Of a DNA stretch of 64,000 nucleotides, positions 48,071 to 61,897 are shown one piece after another. Made by a program: the position numbers and the translations under genes. The stretch comes from Citrobacter koseri (lineage in GTDB: Bacteria; Pseudomonadota; Gammaproteobacteria; Enterobacterales; Enterobacteriaceae): positions 124,001-188,000 of the forward strand of contig UAVY01000004.1 of the NCBI GenBank assembly GCA_900446925.1, given 5' to 3'. The notes under the pieces are model-generated. The model saw only the letters and a list, made by a program, of their open reading frames with translations, had not been told where the DNA came from and searched no databases. How positions within the stretch are numbered: position 1 is the first letter of the stretch; each line of letters opens with the position of its first letter.

Positions 48071-49372
48071 TTAACGTTTTAACGCCTGATGGATATCAGC
48101 CGCCAGTTTGTTGATATCGCCGTCGCCCAGCGTCGACAGCGTAATGCGCAGGCCGTGGGCGGGCGCGTTGACGCCAAATGCTTCGCCTTCCCGTACCAGC
48201 CAGCCCGCTTTCGCCAGCATAAACGCGATGCCCTGGCTGTGGCTTTTCAACGGCAACCACGCATTCAGCCCATCGCCGGGGGCGTGTGTAAGCCCGGTTC
48301 GCTGGGGAGCGCGCAGGGCCAGCTTCTGCTGCTGCGAAGCATAAAATTGCCGGGTCTGCCGCCAGCGTTCGCTGATAGTTTTTTGTCACTCAGACAGGCA
48401 TGCACTAAATTCTTGCAACAGATGGCTGACCCACTGACTGCCGGAATTAAGGCGCAGGGCCAGTCTGGCTGAGGTGGCGGGGATCGCTGGCGACAATGGC
48501 GAGGCGCAGATCCGGCCCCAGCGTCTTTGACATCGAGCGAACCACTGACCAGTGTAGCGTCTCCGGGGCGATCACCGGGTGCCAGGGAGATGAAGAGAGC
48601 AGGGCAAAGGTGGGTCGTCGATAATAACCAGCGCTTGCGGGTATTTCGCCACAATGTTCTGTAGCGCGGCGGCGCGGGAGGCGCTCAAACTGCACCCCGT
48701 AGGATTGTGGGCGCGCGGAGTTAAAATGACGGCGCGGGCGCCATTTTTCAGCGCCTGTTCCAGCATCTCAGGCTGCATACCTTCGCTATCGACGCCGACG
48801 GGGATGGCGGAAAACCCGGCGTAGCGCAGCATACTGATGCTGCTTAAAAAGCAGGGATCTTCCACCGCCACGCTGTCACCCGGCAGTAAATGGGCGCACA
48901 GCAGACGCTCGATGGCGTCAATCGCCCCACTGGTGATATCAATCTCGCTTTCGCCAGGTACGGCATCCTGCATCCACTGCTTCGCCCACGCGTGAAGGGC
49001 GGGAGAAACGGCCGCATCACCGTAAAGACGCGGTGACTTATTTATTGTCGAAAAATAACTGCTGAGATCGGGCAGCCGTTGGGGATCGGGATTGCCACCG
49101 GAAAGATCGGTCAGCGGCGTATCGGGACTGCTTCCTTCCAGCGCGAGCGGAGAAGGCGCACCTTTAATGACCGTACCGTTACGTCCCTGGCTCAGGGCCA
49201 GGCCGGATGTCACCAGCCGTTTGTAAGCCGCCGCGACAGTATTGCGGTTCACGTTTAATTCCGATGCCAGTTCCCGCACCGGCGGCAGCGTTTCCCCTGG
49301 CGCCAGTGTGCCGGTGGTGACATGCTGACGAATACTGTCAAAGATTTCGCTGGCGGTTTTTCCGTCGATCAT
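48071..49372 (-). CDS. ptsJ: PtsJ, MocR-type regulator of pdxK (frame-broken)
   Basis: PtsJ is a GntR/aminotransferase fusion of the MocR family, described in Salmonella as a PLP-responsive repressor of pdxK. The N-terminal winged helix is intact (IFDSIRQHVTTGTLAPGETLPPVRELASELNVNRNTVAAAYKRL). The aminotransferase-like domain includes ITSGAIDAIERLLCAHLLPGD and RAVILTPRAHNPTGCSLS. The PLP lysine region (RSMSKTLGPDLRLAIVASD) follows a break near 48615. Further breaks are near 48470, 48390, 48315 and 48260. It is divergent from pdxK. Confidence 0.91.
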
Positions 49373-49380
49373 TATTGACC

Positions 49381-49408
49381 TATGACAAAATGAATTTTAG
49401 CATATGAC
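49381..49408. promoter_or_regulatory. Direct repeat between ptsJ and pdxK, candidate PtsJ operator
   Basis: TATGAC occurs twice, at 49381 and 49403, in the same orientation and 22 bases (two helical turns) apart. It lies just upstream of ptsJ in the 82-base divergent gap. MocR regulators usually bind paired direct repeats, which fits. Confidence 0.45.
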
Positions 49409-49454
49409 GATAATAGTGAGGCGTTAGCCCGCTGTCCAGTGAGAGGAGAGGTAA

Positions 49455-50320
<866 letters not shown>

Positions 50321-50324
<4 letters not shown>

Positions 50325-50560
50325 AGAGTTATCGGCTGGTGGTTCGCCAGCAGGGGCGTGTGGTTGGTCACTTTGAAACGAGCGGGCTTGATGCGCTGGA
50401 GGATATCTGCGTGGCGCGCGCGATGTTCGGCATTGCGGGTGGCTATCAGTGCGAATTGCTGGTGTCGGACTCGGAGAAGCGGATGCTGGAAAGCGGGCCG
50501 GAAGGGATGAAGATCCTGATGCGCGAGAAGTGCTATCGTCCAGTCACCTCGCTGTTGTGA
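50321..50560 (+). CDS. Small hypothetical protein coupled to pdxK
   Basis: This is a 79-residue ORF, MKSYRLVVRQQGRVVGHFET to MREKCYRPVTSLL, beginning in the pdxK stop codon (ATGA overlap). It has no signal or membrane segment. It looks like a small alpha/beta cytoplasmic protein. I do not recognise the family. Position and overlap imply co-translation with the B6 kinase. It is not YfeK, which occupies this neighbourhood in E. coli and is a secreted protein of different sequence. Confidence 0.75.
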
Positions 50561-50572
50561 GCGCGTAACTAT

Positions 50573-50782
50573 GCCGGGATGGCGGCGAAAAACGCCTTAT
50601 CCGGCCTACGATCTTTTATTGTAGGCCTGATAAGCGCAGCGCCATCAGGCAATCATCGCCTTATCCGGGCCTACGATCTTTTATTGTAGGCCTGATAAGC
50701 GCAGCGCCATCAAACAAACATCGGCCTTATCCGGCTTACGATCTTTTATTGTTAGGCCTGATAAGCGCAGCGCCATCAGGCG
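50573..50782. repeat. Tandem BIME array (three about 65-bp units)
   Basis: Three head-to-tail units start at 50594, 50658 and 50724. Each reads GCCTTATCCGG...TACGATCTTTTATTG, followed by TAGGCCTGATAAGCGCAGCGCCATCA; the first is preceded by another REP half. The copies differ by single extra bases (CCGGG in unit two, GTTAGG in unit three). The array separates pdxK from the convergent crr. Confidence 0.9.
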
Positions 50783-50803
50783 CGGTTTTACCTTAACCAG
50801 GAT

Positions 50804-50829
50804 AAAAAAATGGCGCCAGTCGGCGCCAT
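50804..50829 (-). terminator. crr (pts operon) terminator
   Basis: ATGGCGCC / GGCGCCAT form a perfect 8-bp stem with an AGTC loop. The seven A on the plus strand before it give a U run in crr mRNA. It lies 18 bases after the crr stop. Confidence 0.85.
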
Positions 50830-50847
50830 TTTTCCCTGCGGCAAGAA

Positions 50848-51360
50848 TTACTTCTTTGATGCGGATAACCGGGGTTTCACCCACAGTCACGCTACCGGAC
50901 AGTTTGATCAGTTCTTTGATTTCGTCCATGTTGGAGATAACAACCGGAGTCAGGGTAGACTTGGCTTTTTCTTCCAGCAGCGGCAGATCGAACTCAATTA
51001 CCGGATCGCCAACTTTAACGCGTTGACCTTCTTCAGCAATACGCTTGAAGCCTTCGCCTTTCAGTTTCAACGGTGTCGATACCGAAGTGAACGAACAGCT
51101 CAATGCCGCTATCCGATTCGATAGAGAACGCATGGTTGGTTTCAAAGATTTTGCCGATGGTGCCGTCTACTGGCGCGACCATTTTGTTACCGGTTGGTTT
51201 GATAGCAATGCCATCGCCAACGATTTTCTCGGCAAAAACTACATCCGGCACGTCTTCGATGTTGACGATCTCGCCAGAGAGCGGAGCAACAATCTCAATA
51301 GTTCCGGTGTCTTTCTTATCATCAGAAACCAGGAGATTTTAGTTTATCGAACAAACCCAT
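50848..51360 (-). CDS. crr: Crr, PTS glucose-specific enzyme IIA (frame-broken)
   Basis: IIA-Glc carries phosphate from HPr to IIB-Glc and other permeases (including MurP), and regulates adenylate cyclase and inducer exclusion. The active-site histidine is in [12 protein letters not shown]. Three extra bases are visible: C near 51332, A near 51063 and A near 50857, the last hiding the true end VIRIKK. The 513-base span minus three is 510, exactly 169 residues. This is the cleanest arithmetic proof that the frame breaks are single-base insertions. It is the last gene of ptsHI-crr. Confidence 0.96.
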
Positions 51361-51400
51361 GATCTTCTCCTAAGCAGTAAATTGGGCCGCATCTCGTGGA

Positions 51401-53144
51401 TTAGCAGATTGTTTTTTCTTCAATGAACTTGTTAACCAGCGTCATTAACTCGTCCGTTGTCGGTTGAGCAAGAGCCTGCTCTGCTAACACCTTCGCATCT
51501 TCGAAGTTCGTGTTACGGATAATCTTCTTAATGCGCGGGATAGAAATGGCGCTCATAGAGAATTCGTCCAGACCCATCCCCAGCAACAGAAGTGTAGCAC
51601 GTTCGTCGCCTGCAAGCTCACCACACATGCCAGTCCATTTACCTTCAGCATGAGAAGCATCAATAACTTGGCTTGATCAAGTTCAGCACGGACGGTGACA
51701 TTGGCTGGTAAAGATGTGAAATCATATCATTACCACGGTCAACTGCCAGGGTGTACTGCGTTAAATCATTGGTGCCGATACTAAAGAAATCAACTTCTTT
51801 AGCTAAATGACGAGCAATGGTTGCCGCAGCTGGTGTTTCCACCCATTACGCCAATCTCAATGCTTTCATCAAATGCTTTACCCTTCGTCGCGCGCAGTTC
51901 CTGTTTGTAGATTTCAATCTCTTTGCGCAGCGCGCGAACTTCTTCAACAGAGATGATCATCGGGAACATGATGCGCAGTTTACCGAACGCAGAGGCGCGC
52001 AGAATGGCGCGAACCTGATCACGCAGGGATCTCTTTGCGAGTCCATCGCGATACGTACCGCACGCCAGCCCAGGAACGGGTTCTCTTCTTTCGGGAAGTT
52101 CATGTACGGGCAGTTCTTTGTCGCCGCCGATATCCATAGTACGGACGATAACCGCCTGGAGAGCCGCAGGCTTCAGCGACGGCTTTGTACGCCGCAAACT
52201 GTTCTTCTTCAGTCGGCAGCGCGTCACGGTCCATGAACAGGAATTCAGTACGATACAGACCAACGCCTTCCGCGCCATTGCGCCTCTGCGCCTTCAACGT
52301 CACGAACGGTACCGATGTTGGCGCAAACTTCTACCTGATGACCGTCCAGCGTGATAGCCGGCAGATCTTTCAGTTTAGCGAGTTCCGCTTTCTCCGGTTG
52401 CAACCTGCTCCTGAACGGCGCGCAGTTTTTCAATTTCTTCGTTGGTTGGGTTGACGTAAACCTGATTGTTTACGGCATCCAGAATCAGATAGTCGTCGTT
52501 TTTCACCTGAGAGGTGACGTTACCGGTGCCCCACGGATGGCCGGCAGTTCCAGAGAACGCGCCATGATAGAGGTGTGGGAGGTACGGCCACCCTGCGTCA
52601 GTGGATGAAACCCAGCACCTTTTGCAGGTTCAGCTGTGCGGTTTCTGATGGGGTCAGGTCAGCGGCAACCAGGATGACTTCGTCCTTGATTGCGCTCAGG
52701 TCGATGATTGCCAGACCTAGGATGTTGCGCAGCAGGCGCTTACCAATGTCACGCACGTCAGCCGCACGTTCTTTCAGGTATTCATCATCCAGTTCTTCCA
52801 GGGCAGTGGCCTGACCTTCGATAACTTCATGCGCAGCTGCGTCAGCCGTCATGTTCTTATCTTTAATCAGGGCTATGATTTCCTGCTCCAGCTCCTCATC
52901 TTCGAGCAGCATGATATGCCCTTCAAAGATGGCTTCTTTTTCTTCACCGAACGTTTCACCAGCTTTCGTTTTGATCGCTTCCAGTTGCGCAGATGCCCTT
53001 GGCACGACCGCTCAGAAAACGTTCAACTTCCTGATCAACCTTGTCGGCAGAAATTTTTTTCCGGTCAATGACGATTTCGTCTTCTTTCAGCAGCAGTGCT
53101 TTGCCGAAAGCGATACCCGGGGATGCTAAAATGCCTGAAATCAT
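51401..53144 (-). CDS. ptsI: PtsI, PTS enzyme I (heavily frame-broken)
   Basis: Enzyme I takes phosphate from PEP and passes it to HPr. Start [23 protein letters not shown] and end [14 protein letters not shown] are clear. The phosphohistidine sits in [13 protein letters not shown], codon at 52575-52577. Later segments ([58 protein letters not shown]) are all present. The span of 1744 bases is 16 above the 1728 expected for 575 residues, one of the highest indel loads in the window. Its neighbour ptsH is clean. Confidence 0.95.
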
Positions 53145-53188
53145 AACCCTACCTTACTTGTGACTGATTTTTAAAAGAACCCGGGAAC

Positions 53189-53446
53189 TTACTCGAGTTC
53201 CGCCATCAGTTTGACCAGATGCTCTACCGCTTTTTGTTCGTCTTCGCCTTCAGCAGCGATGGTGACAACGGTGCCCTGAGTCAGGCCCAGAGTCTGTAGT
53301 TTGAACAGGCTTTTTGCGCTGGCGCTTTTGCCGTTGGAAGTCACAGTAATCTCAGAAGTGAAGCCTTTCGCTTCTTTAACAAACTGAGCAGCAGGGCGGG
53401 TGTGCAGACCGTTCGGAGCGGTAATGGTAACTTCTTGCTGGAACAT
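53189..53446 (-). CDS. ptsH: PtsH, HPr phosphocarrier protein
   Basis: HPr relays phosphate from enzyme I to the sugar-specific IIA proteins. The 85-residue ORF is intact and of exact family length. The active histidine is His15 in [12 protein letters not shown], and the Ser46 region is [18 protein letters not shown]. It is first in the ptsH-ptsI-crr operon, with a gap of about 44 bases to ptsI. Confidence 0.98.
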   Translation of the reverse strand: MFQQEVTITAPNGLHTRPAAQFVKEAKGFTSEITVTSNGKSASAKSLFKLQTLGLTQGTVVTIAAEGEDEQKAVEHLVKLMAELE

Positions 53447-53700
53447 TGTATTTCCCCAACTTATAGGTTTAGTGTTGTGGAACTAAAGTCTAGCCTGGCG
53501 GTTTGACTTTAGCCTGTATTGTTAGCGTCGGCGTAAACGGGACGCGACACACCAGGTGTTATGCGCAATCCGTTGCTGGCAACTGCTGGCCGCTGACGTT
53601 TCGCTCGTCATTAAACATTATGCCGTGAAAGGAAGACTTGAACCAAATCATTAAATCGATTCAGCTAGCGCTTTTCCTGTAACGATTAATTTCGGGCATC
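53447..53700 (-). promoter_or_regulatory. ptsHI-crr promoter region
   Basis: This stretch between ptsH and cysK closely resembles the E. coli pts upstream region as I recall it, which holds the P0 and P1 promoters with CRP, Mlc and Cra input. Read on the minus strand, CATAATGTTTAATG (about 53612-53625) looks like the upstream promoter -10 area. GGCTAGACTTTAG (about 53484-53496) is the downstream part. Exact CRP sites were not fixed. No extra ORF was found here. Confidence 0.55.
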
Positions 53701-53782
53701 AAAATAATTAGTCTGGTTAAATACCAGACCCGGCAGGGTGAATCAATGCCAGGAGGGTTGAAAATTTGAAGCAGGCCACAAA

Positions 53783-53804
53783 AAAGCACCCAAAAGGGTG
53801 CTTT
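53783..53804. terminator. cysK terminator
   Basis: AAAGCACCC / GGGTGCTTT is a perfect 9-bp stem with an AAAA loop, flanked by A on one side and T on the other, so it can act in both directions. It lies 25 bases after the cysK stop. Confidence 0.85.
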
Positions 53805-53829
53805 TTTACGCGTTTTTAACATGCTGGCA

Positions 53830-54801
53830 TTACTGTTGCAGTTCTTTTTCAGTAAAGAGATCGGCAAACAAAGCAGTGCTCAGATAACGCTCACCCGATG
53901 ACGGTAGGATAACCACAATATTCTTATTGGTAAAGGTTTCATCTTCCTGGAGCTTAAGCGCTGCCGCAACGGCCGCGCCGGAAGAGATCCCCGCCAGAAT
54001 ACCTTCTTCTTCCATCAGGCGACGAGCGGTGGAAATGGCTTCTTCATTTGTGATACCGACAACTTTATCAATCAGTTTTCAGATCGAGGTTGCCCGGAAT
54101 GAAGCCTGCGCCAATGCCCTGAATTTTGTGCGGGCGGGCTTCAGTTCTTCACCAGCCAGCGCCTGCGCGATAACCGGAGAGTCGGTCGGTTCTACTGCTA
54201 CGGTAATGAGGTCCGTTTTGCCTTTGGTGCCTTTGATGTAGCGGGTGACGCCTGTCAGCGTACCGCCGGTGCCGACGCCGGAGATAAAGACATCGACCTG
54301 ACCATCGGTATCTTCCCAGATTTCCGGGCCGGTGGTTTTTTCGTGAATTTCCGGTTAGCCGGGTTGCTGAACTGCTGAAGCAGCAGGTATTTTTCTGGAT
54401 CGCTGGCGACAATCTCTTCCGCTTTCTGGATAGCGCCTTTCATGCCTTTCGCGCCTTCGGTCAGTACGAGGTTTGCCCCTAGCGCTTTAAGCAGTTTGCG
54501 ACGCTCAACGCTCATGGTGTCTGGCATGGTCAGCGTCAGCTTGTAGCCACGCGCGGCAGCAACATAAGCCAGCGCGATACCGGTGTTGGCCGCTGGTCGG
54601 TTCCACCAGTTCGACGCCCGGTTTCAGCACGCCGCGTTTTTCGGCATCCCAAATCATATTGGCACCGATACGGCATTTAACGCTGAAGCTCGGGTTACGT
54701 GATTCTACCTTCGCCAGAATGCGTCCGTTACCGATACGGTTCAGTCGAACCAGCGGCGTATGACCGATAGTCAGCGAGTTATCTTCAAAAATCTTACTCA
54801 T
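53830..54801 (-). CDS. cysK: CysK O-acetylserine sulfhydrylase A (frame-broken)
   Basis: CysK makes cysteine from O-acetylserine and sulfide and binds CysE in the cysteine synthase complex. The start is [25 protein letters not shown]. The PLP lysine lies in [14 protein letters not shown], and the C-terminus is [18 protein letters not shown]. Four indels are visible: an extra G at about 54591, a lost C at about 54354, a lost G near 54134 and an extra A near 54080. They cancel, so the 972-base span fits 323 residues. This shows that deletions occur as well as insertions. Confidence 0.95.
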
Positions 54802-54839
54802 GGCCTGTCCTTAACTGTATGAAATTGGGATACATGGGC

Positions 54840-54900
54840 TAGCATACCTGCTCAGAGAATATGCGGAAGTAAGGATTTAGCATATCTATATTCGGAAGGG
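54840..54900 (-). promoter_or_regulatory. cysK promoter
   Basis: On the minus strand, TATGCTA (54840-54846) is a good -10 with a GG just before it. The upstream TTCCGCATATTCTC region matches the E. coli cysK promoter as I recall it, where CysB binds around -35 and beyond. It lies 39 bases before the cysK start. Confidence 0.6.
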
Positions 54901-54926
54901 AAATAATGGTTACCTGGATGGAATAA

Positions 54927-54946
54927 GGAGCGGCATAAGCCCCTCC
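54927..54946. terminator. Weak terminator after cysZ
   Basis: GGAGCGGC / GCCCCTCC form an 8-bp stem with one C-C mismatch and an ATAA loop. On the plus strand it is followed by six T; on the minus strand only by TTATTCC. It lies 44 bases beyond the cysZ stop. Confidence 0.45.
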
Positions 54947-54989
54947 TTTTTTATACAACTATTTTACAGGTTTATGAGCGTGCTGTGAT

Positions 54990-55753
54990 TCATTTCCATG
55001 ACCCATGTCTGGAACGGTAGCAATCAACCCACATCGCCGTTGCGCCACACACGGCGACGGGCATGATCACCAGGTTAAGCACCGGGGATCATGGTGAACA
55101 AACTGGTTAACGCGCCGAACTGCATATTGGCGACTTTCTGCGTGCGCAGGGCGGTGCGCATCTCTTTGAACGGGACTTTGTGGTTGTCGAAGGGATAGTC
55201 GCAATACTGAATCGCCAGCATCCACGCGCTGAACAGGAACCACAGCACCGGGGCGACGGTTTGCCCGACTCCTGGAATAAAATAGAGAATTAACAGCACA
55301 ATGGCGCGCGGCAGATACCAGATGAACTTTTGCCATTCGCGTTTCATAATGCGCGGCACATCTTTCATAATACCCAGTACGCCGGTATCTGGCGGCGTTG
55401 CGCCGGTCAGGCGCGCCTCAAGCTGTTCCGCCAGCAGCCCATTGAAAGGGGCTGCGATCCAGTTGGCAATGGTTGAAAAGAAATAACCGAAGACCAGTAA
55501 AACCGAGATGACCGCAATGGGGCCACAGCAGATAGCTTAACCACTGCAACCAGTCGGGAACGTGGCTCATCAGCGAAGGGATCCAGACGTCCAGTTGCGT
55601 AAACAGCCACCAGAATGCGCCGCCCATCAGCAAAATGTTTACCAGTAACGGCAAAATAACAAAGCGACGGATCCCCGGTTGCGTGACCAGTTTCCACCCC
55701 TGTGAGAAATAGTAAAAGCCGCTGCGAGGTGCAGTTGCGGATGATGACACCAT
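54990..55753 (-). CDS. cysZ: CysZ sulfate channel (frame-broken)
   Basis: CysZ is an inner-membrane sulfate channel that feeds assimilation. The start is [37 protein letters not shown]. Hydrophobic segments include [18 protein letters not shown] and [31 protein letters not shown]. The end, after correction, is [19 protein letters not shown] at 54990. The span of 764 bases equals 762 plus two for 253 residues. Breaks are near 55522 and 55080. It is divergent from zipA and upstream of cysK. Confidence 0.93.
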
Positions 55754-55935
55754 AATCAGGACATGCTCCTTTAATAAAGCCCCGGGTAAACTTTGCGTAT
55801 CTTACCGGGTTGTGACGCGTTCGCCAGTTAAGAAATGTTCGAAAAAACAGCAAAAAGCACGATTTCGTTCATCTTTATGCTGTGAAAGCCAAGAGCGCAC
55901 TTGCACTTGACGTAATCGGCAAATACTCTTAGTGA

Positions 55936-57012
<1,077 letters not shown>

Positions 57013-57041
57013 GAAACCCAGGCGTGATCCCCCCTTTCTGA

Positions 57042-57066
57042 ACCCCCGCCTGTCGGGGGTTTTTTA
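57042..57066 (+). terminator. zipA terminator
   Basis: ACCCCCG / CGGGGGT form a 7-bp GC-rich stem followed by seven T. It lies 30 bases after zipA and 17 before ligA. Confidence 0.85.
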
Positions 57067-57073
57067 TCATTGA

Positions 57074-59098
<2,025 letters not shown>

Positions 59099-59099
59099 C

Positions 59100-59318
59100 A
59101 TGGAAAAAGAGCAGCTGATTGAGATAGCCAACACGGTGATGCCGTTCGGCAAGTACAAAGGGCGTCGGCTCATTGATGTGCCGGAGGAGTATTTGCTGTG
59201 GTTTGCCCGTAAGGATGAATTTCCGGCGGGAAGACTGGGCGAGCTGATGCAAATCACGCTGCTGATTAAAACCGAGGGGCTGACGCAGCTGGTGCAGCCC
59301 CTGAAACGGCCTCTTTAA
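59100..59318 (+). CDS. ypeB: YpeB, DUF3820 small protein
   Basis: YpeB is a 72-residue protein of unknown function (MEKEQLIEIANTVMPFGKYKGRRLIDVPEEYLLWF). The segment MPFGKYKGRRLIDVPEEYL is the DUF3820 hallmark. The start ATG at 59100 is one base after the ligA stop; an earlier in-frame start at 59091 inside ligA is less likely. It is convergent with yfeH, and the two stop codons overlap. Confidence 0.92.
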   Translation: MEKEQLIEIANTVMPFGKYKGRRLIDVPEEYLLWFARKDEFPAGRLGELMQITLLIKTEGLTQLVQPLKRPL

Positions 59319-60314
59319 GCCTTCGCGGCGCGGCCTTCTTGCTGCGCCTGCAACTTATCGGTCTGGCGTTTGTAGCGACGCGCCAGCATCGCGCAGACCA
59401 TCAACTGGATCTGATGGAAGATCATCAACGGCAGCACCATCATCCCAATCACTGAGGTGGGAAACAGAATATTGGCCATCGGGATGCCGTTCGCCAGACT
59501 CTTTTTCGACCCGCAGAAGACAATGGTTATCTCATCCGCTTTGCTGAATCCGAACCTGCGGGCGGCAAACACGTTAACGCCAATGACAATCGCCAGCAAC
59601 ACAAGGCTGACGACGACAATAAACAACAACGAGCCCCATCCCACTTTGTGCCAGATACCGTTAACGACGGCTTCGCTGAATGCGGAATAGACGACCAGCA
59701 GAATGGAGGTCTGGTCCGTTTTCGCAATCCACTTTTTATGACGCGCGACCCAGTTGCCAATCCACGGACGCGACAGGTGCCCCAGCACAAACGGCAGCAA
59801 CAGTTGCAGCATGATTTTGCCGACCTGTTCCAGGCTGCCTTCCGCTCCGTGGATATTCATCACCAGGCCGACGAGCAGTGGCGAAAGAAAAATCCCCAGC
59901 AGGCTGGAGGCCGATGCCGAACAGACGGCCGCCGCGACGTTTCCTCCCGCCAGAGAGGTAAAGGCGATGGCAGACTGTACGGTCGCGGGCAAAATACACA
60001 GGTACAGGAAACCGGTATACAGCATGGGATCGACATTGACGGGCGCCCACCAGGCAAATAGCACCCCGAGAACCGGAAACAGGATGAAGGTGCTGCACAT
60101 TACCCACAGGTGCAGCCGCCAGTGGCTGCCGCCCGCGATAATGGCTTCGCGTGAGAGTTTTGCGCCATGCATAAAAAACAGCAGCGCAATCGCGGCGGTG
60201 GTTAAGCCTTCAAAAAAACGGAACGAAATCCCCTTTGGCCGGAAAAAAGGAGGCCAGCAAAACGACGGTGATAAGCGTCAGCGTGAACGGATCAAGAATA
60301 CGAAAAAGTTTCAT
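59315..60314 (-). CDS. yfeH: YfeH bile acid:sodium symporter-family protein (one frame break)
   Basis: YfeH is a ten-helix inner-membrane protein of the SBF-like (BASS) family; its substrate is unknown. Clear segments are GFLYLCILPATVQSAIAFTSLAGGNVAAAVCSASASSLLG and ITIVFCGSKKSLANGIPMANILFP, both signature regions. One extra T in a seven-T run (minus strand, near 60213-60219) breaks the frame. Corrected, the protein starts MKLFRILDPFTLTLITVVLLA at 60314. The span is 1000 bases, 999 plus one, for 332 residues. It is divergent from its regulator yfeR. Confidence 0.93.
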
Positions 60315-60403
60315 AAAAACTCCTGAAAGTCGATGCAGGTATTTTGCTTTTTTCCGTTTGAGAAATAAAATTGATTTATTGCATCTATATATGAATTTAA
60401 CAG

Positions 60404-61330
60404 ATGAATTATTCTCTGCGTCAACTTCGTATCTTCGTCACCGTTGCTCAGGCTAAAAGCTTTAGTCGGGCAGGGGACGTCATTGGTCTGAGTCAGTCTG
60501 CGGTGAGCCACAGCGTAAAAGAGCTGGAACGGCAGACGGGAGTTAAGCTGTTGGATCGCACCACGCGAGAAGTGACGCTGACGGAAGCGGGTCAGCAGCT
60601 GGCGGGGCGTCTGGAGCGTGTTCTCGATGAACTGCACAGTACTCTGCGGGAAGCCGGAAGAGTGGGGACGCAGTTAACTGGCACCGTGCGCGTGGCGGCC
60701 AGCCAGACGATTTCCGCGCATCTTATCCCACAGTGCATCGCGCAGAGTAACCAGCTGTACCCGGAAATTGATTTTGTACTGCACGATCGTCCCCAGCAGT
60801 GGGTGCTGGAGAGCATTCGTCAGGGGGATGTGGATTTTGGCATTGTCATCGATCCCGGGGCTGTTTCGGATTTGCAATGTGAAGCCGTGCTGTCTGAACC
60901 CTTTTTGCTGTTGTGTCGCCAGGATAGTCCGTTAGCGCAGCGGGAGTGGGTTAACTGGCAGGATCTTAAACATGAGCGGCTGGTATTACAGGATTACGCC
61001 TCCGGCAGCCGCCCGTTGATTGACGCGGCTTTCGCGCATTTTGCCATTGATGCCACGATCGTGCAGGAGATTGGGCATCCCGCAACGCTGTTTCCGATGG
61101 TGGAGGCGGGGATTGGCATCAGCGTGTTGCCCGCGCTGGCGTTGCCGCTGCCCCAGGGAAGTCATTTGCAGGTGAAACGGCTGACGCCCGTCGTTGAAAG
61201 GCAGTTGATGCTGGCGAGACGCAAAAACCGGTCGCTCTCTACGGCGGCTCAGGCGCTGTGGGACGTCGTGCGCATGCAGGCCAGTGAACTTACCGCTGGC
61301 CGTGCACGCGATCCGTTGTATCAGATATAA
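60404..61330 (+). CDS. yfeR: YfeR LysR-type regulator
   Basis: YfeR is a LysR-type regulator, described in Salmonella as osmolarity-linked and controlling yfeH. The 308-residue ORF is intact. The N-terminal winged helix is [42 protein letters not shown]. The substrate-binding domain has [15 protein letters not shown] and [17 protein letters not shown]. The C-terminus is [10 protein letters not shown]. The 89-base divergent gap to yfeH should hold the shared operator. The stop overlaps the 3' end of the convergent flxA-like gene by 10 bases. Confidence 0.95.
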   Translation: MNYSLRQLRIFVTVAQAKSFSRAGDVIGLSQSAVSHSVKELERQTGVKLLDRTTREVTLTEAGQQLAGRLERVLDELHSTLREAGRVGTQLTGTVRVAASQTISAHLIPQCIAQSNQLYPEIDFVLHDRPQQWVLESIRQGDVDFGIVIDPGAVSDLQCEAVLSEPFLLLCRQDSPLAQREWVNWQDLKHERLVLQDYASGSRPLIDAAFAHFAIDATIVQEIGHPATLFPMVEAGIGISVLPALALPLPQGSHLQVKRLTPVVERQLMLARRKNRSLSTAAQALWDVVRMQASELTAGRARDPLYQI

Positions 61331-61662
61331 ACATCAATTTGGTGATCGTCGGAAGGCGCGTTGACACCTTCGGCCCTGAGTTGTTTCTGCTCCTGCTTCT
61401 GCTGCGTTTCTTCTGCCTGCTGGCGCTGTAATTGCGCCAGCTGCGCCTGCAACATTTTAATTTGCGTTTGTATCAGTTCCTGCTGCTTTTGTTTCTCTTC
61501 TGTGCTGCCACTGCCGTCAGCAACCTCTTTGAGCTGCTGTGTAAGCTTTGTAATTTGCTGCGTGATGCGTGAGATTTGCGCAGACAGATCGTTACCGGTA
61601 GCGGCTTTGCTGCCCGTGCTGCCGCTCTGAACGGCGGAGACTGAAGTGTTGATCGTCGTCAT
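61321..61662 (-). CDS. FlxA-like coiled-coil protein
   Basis: This 113-residue ORF ([20 protein letters not shown] to DDHQIDVYI) has a glutamine- and lysine-rich coiled coil from about residue 27 ([18 protein letters not shown]) to 95 and a YI end. This matches the FlxA family (flagellar regulon, function unknown). The start at 61662 is preferred over 61668 and longer versions because it has a GAGGAA sequence at good spacing. A sigma-28-like promoter lies just upstream. It overlaps yfeR by 10 bases, tail to tail. Confidence 0.75.
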   Translation of the reverse strand: MTTINTSVSAVQSGSTGSKAATGNDLSAQISRITQQITKLTQQLKEVADGSGSTEEKQKQQELIQTQIKMLQAQLAQLQRQQAEETQQKQEQKQLRAEGVNAPSDDHQIDVYI

Positions 61663-61690
61663 TACCATTTCCTCTTGCCTTAAAACATTA

Positions 61691-61717
61691 ATATCGGCAG
61701 AGGTGAACAGACCTTCA
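61691..61717 (-). promoter_or_regulatory. Candidate sigma-28 (FliA) promoter for the flxA-like gene
   Basis: On the minus strand the sequence is TGAA, 15 bases, GCCGATAT, against the FliA consensus TAAA-N15-GCCGATAA. That is 3 of 4 and 7 of 8 matches with exact spacing. The -10 edge is 28 bases before the chosen start, leaving a short leader. E. coli flxA is a known FliA target, which fits. Confidence 0.6.
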
Positions 61718-61897
61718 GCAGTCCCTGCCATTTCTGGTGGGCAAATCAGGCAAAGTCTGACCATTTTATTTTACGTATCAATATACATTTTATATCGATC
61801 GTCCGGGAAAACGGTATTGGTAATCGGTTGGTTACTCTCGTTATAACAACGACGTACCCAACGTATTTATCGATTATTCCGTTTTTAAGGACCTCTT

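Noticed and set aside
50594..50782. CRISPR-like regular repeat
   Set aside because: Only three units, tandem without unique spacers, each made of REP palindromes; no cas genes nearby. It is a BIME array.
50848..51360. Programmed frameshifting in crr, ptsI or zipA
   Set aside because: Many sites, no shared slippery heptamer with downstream structure, and orthologs are read in a single frame.
61663..61764. Longer N-terminus for the flxA-like protein (start at 61764 or 61668)
   Set aside because: It would place the good ribosome site and the sigma-28-like promoter inside the coding region. The 61662 start is better supported.
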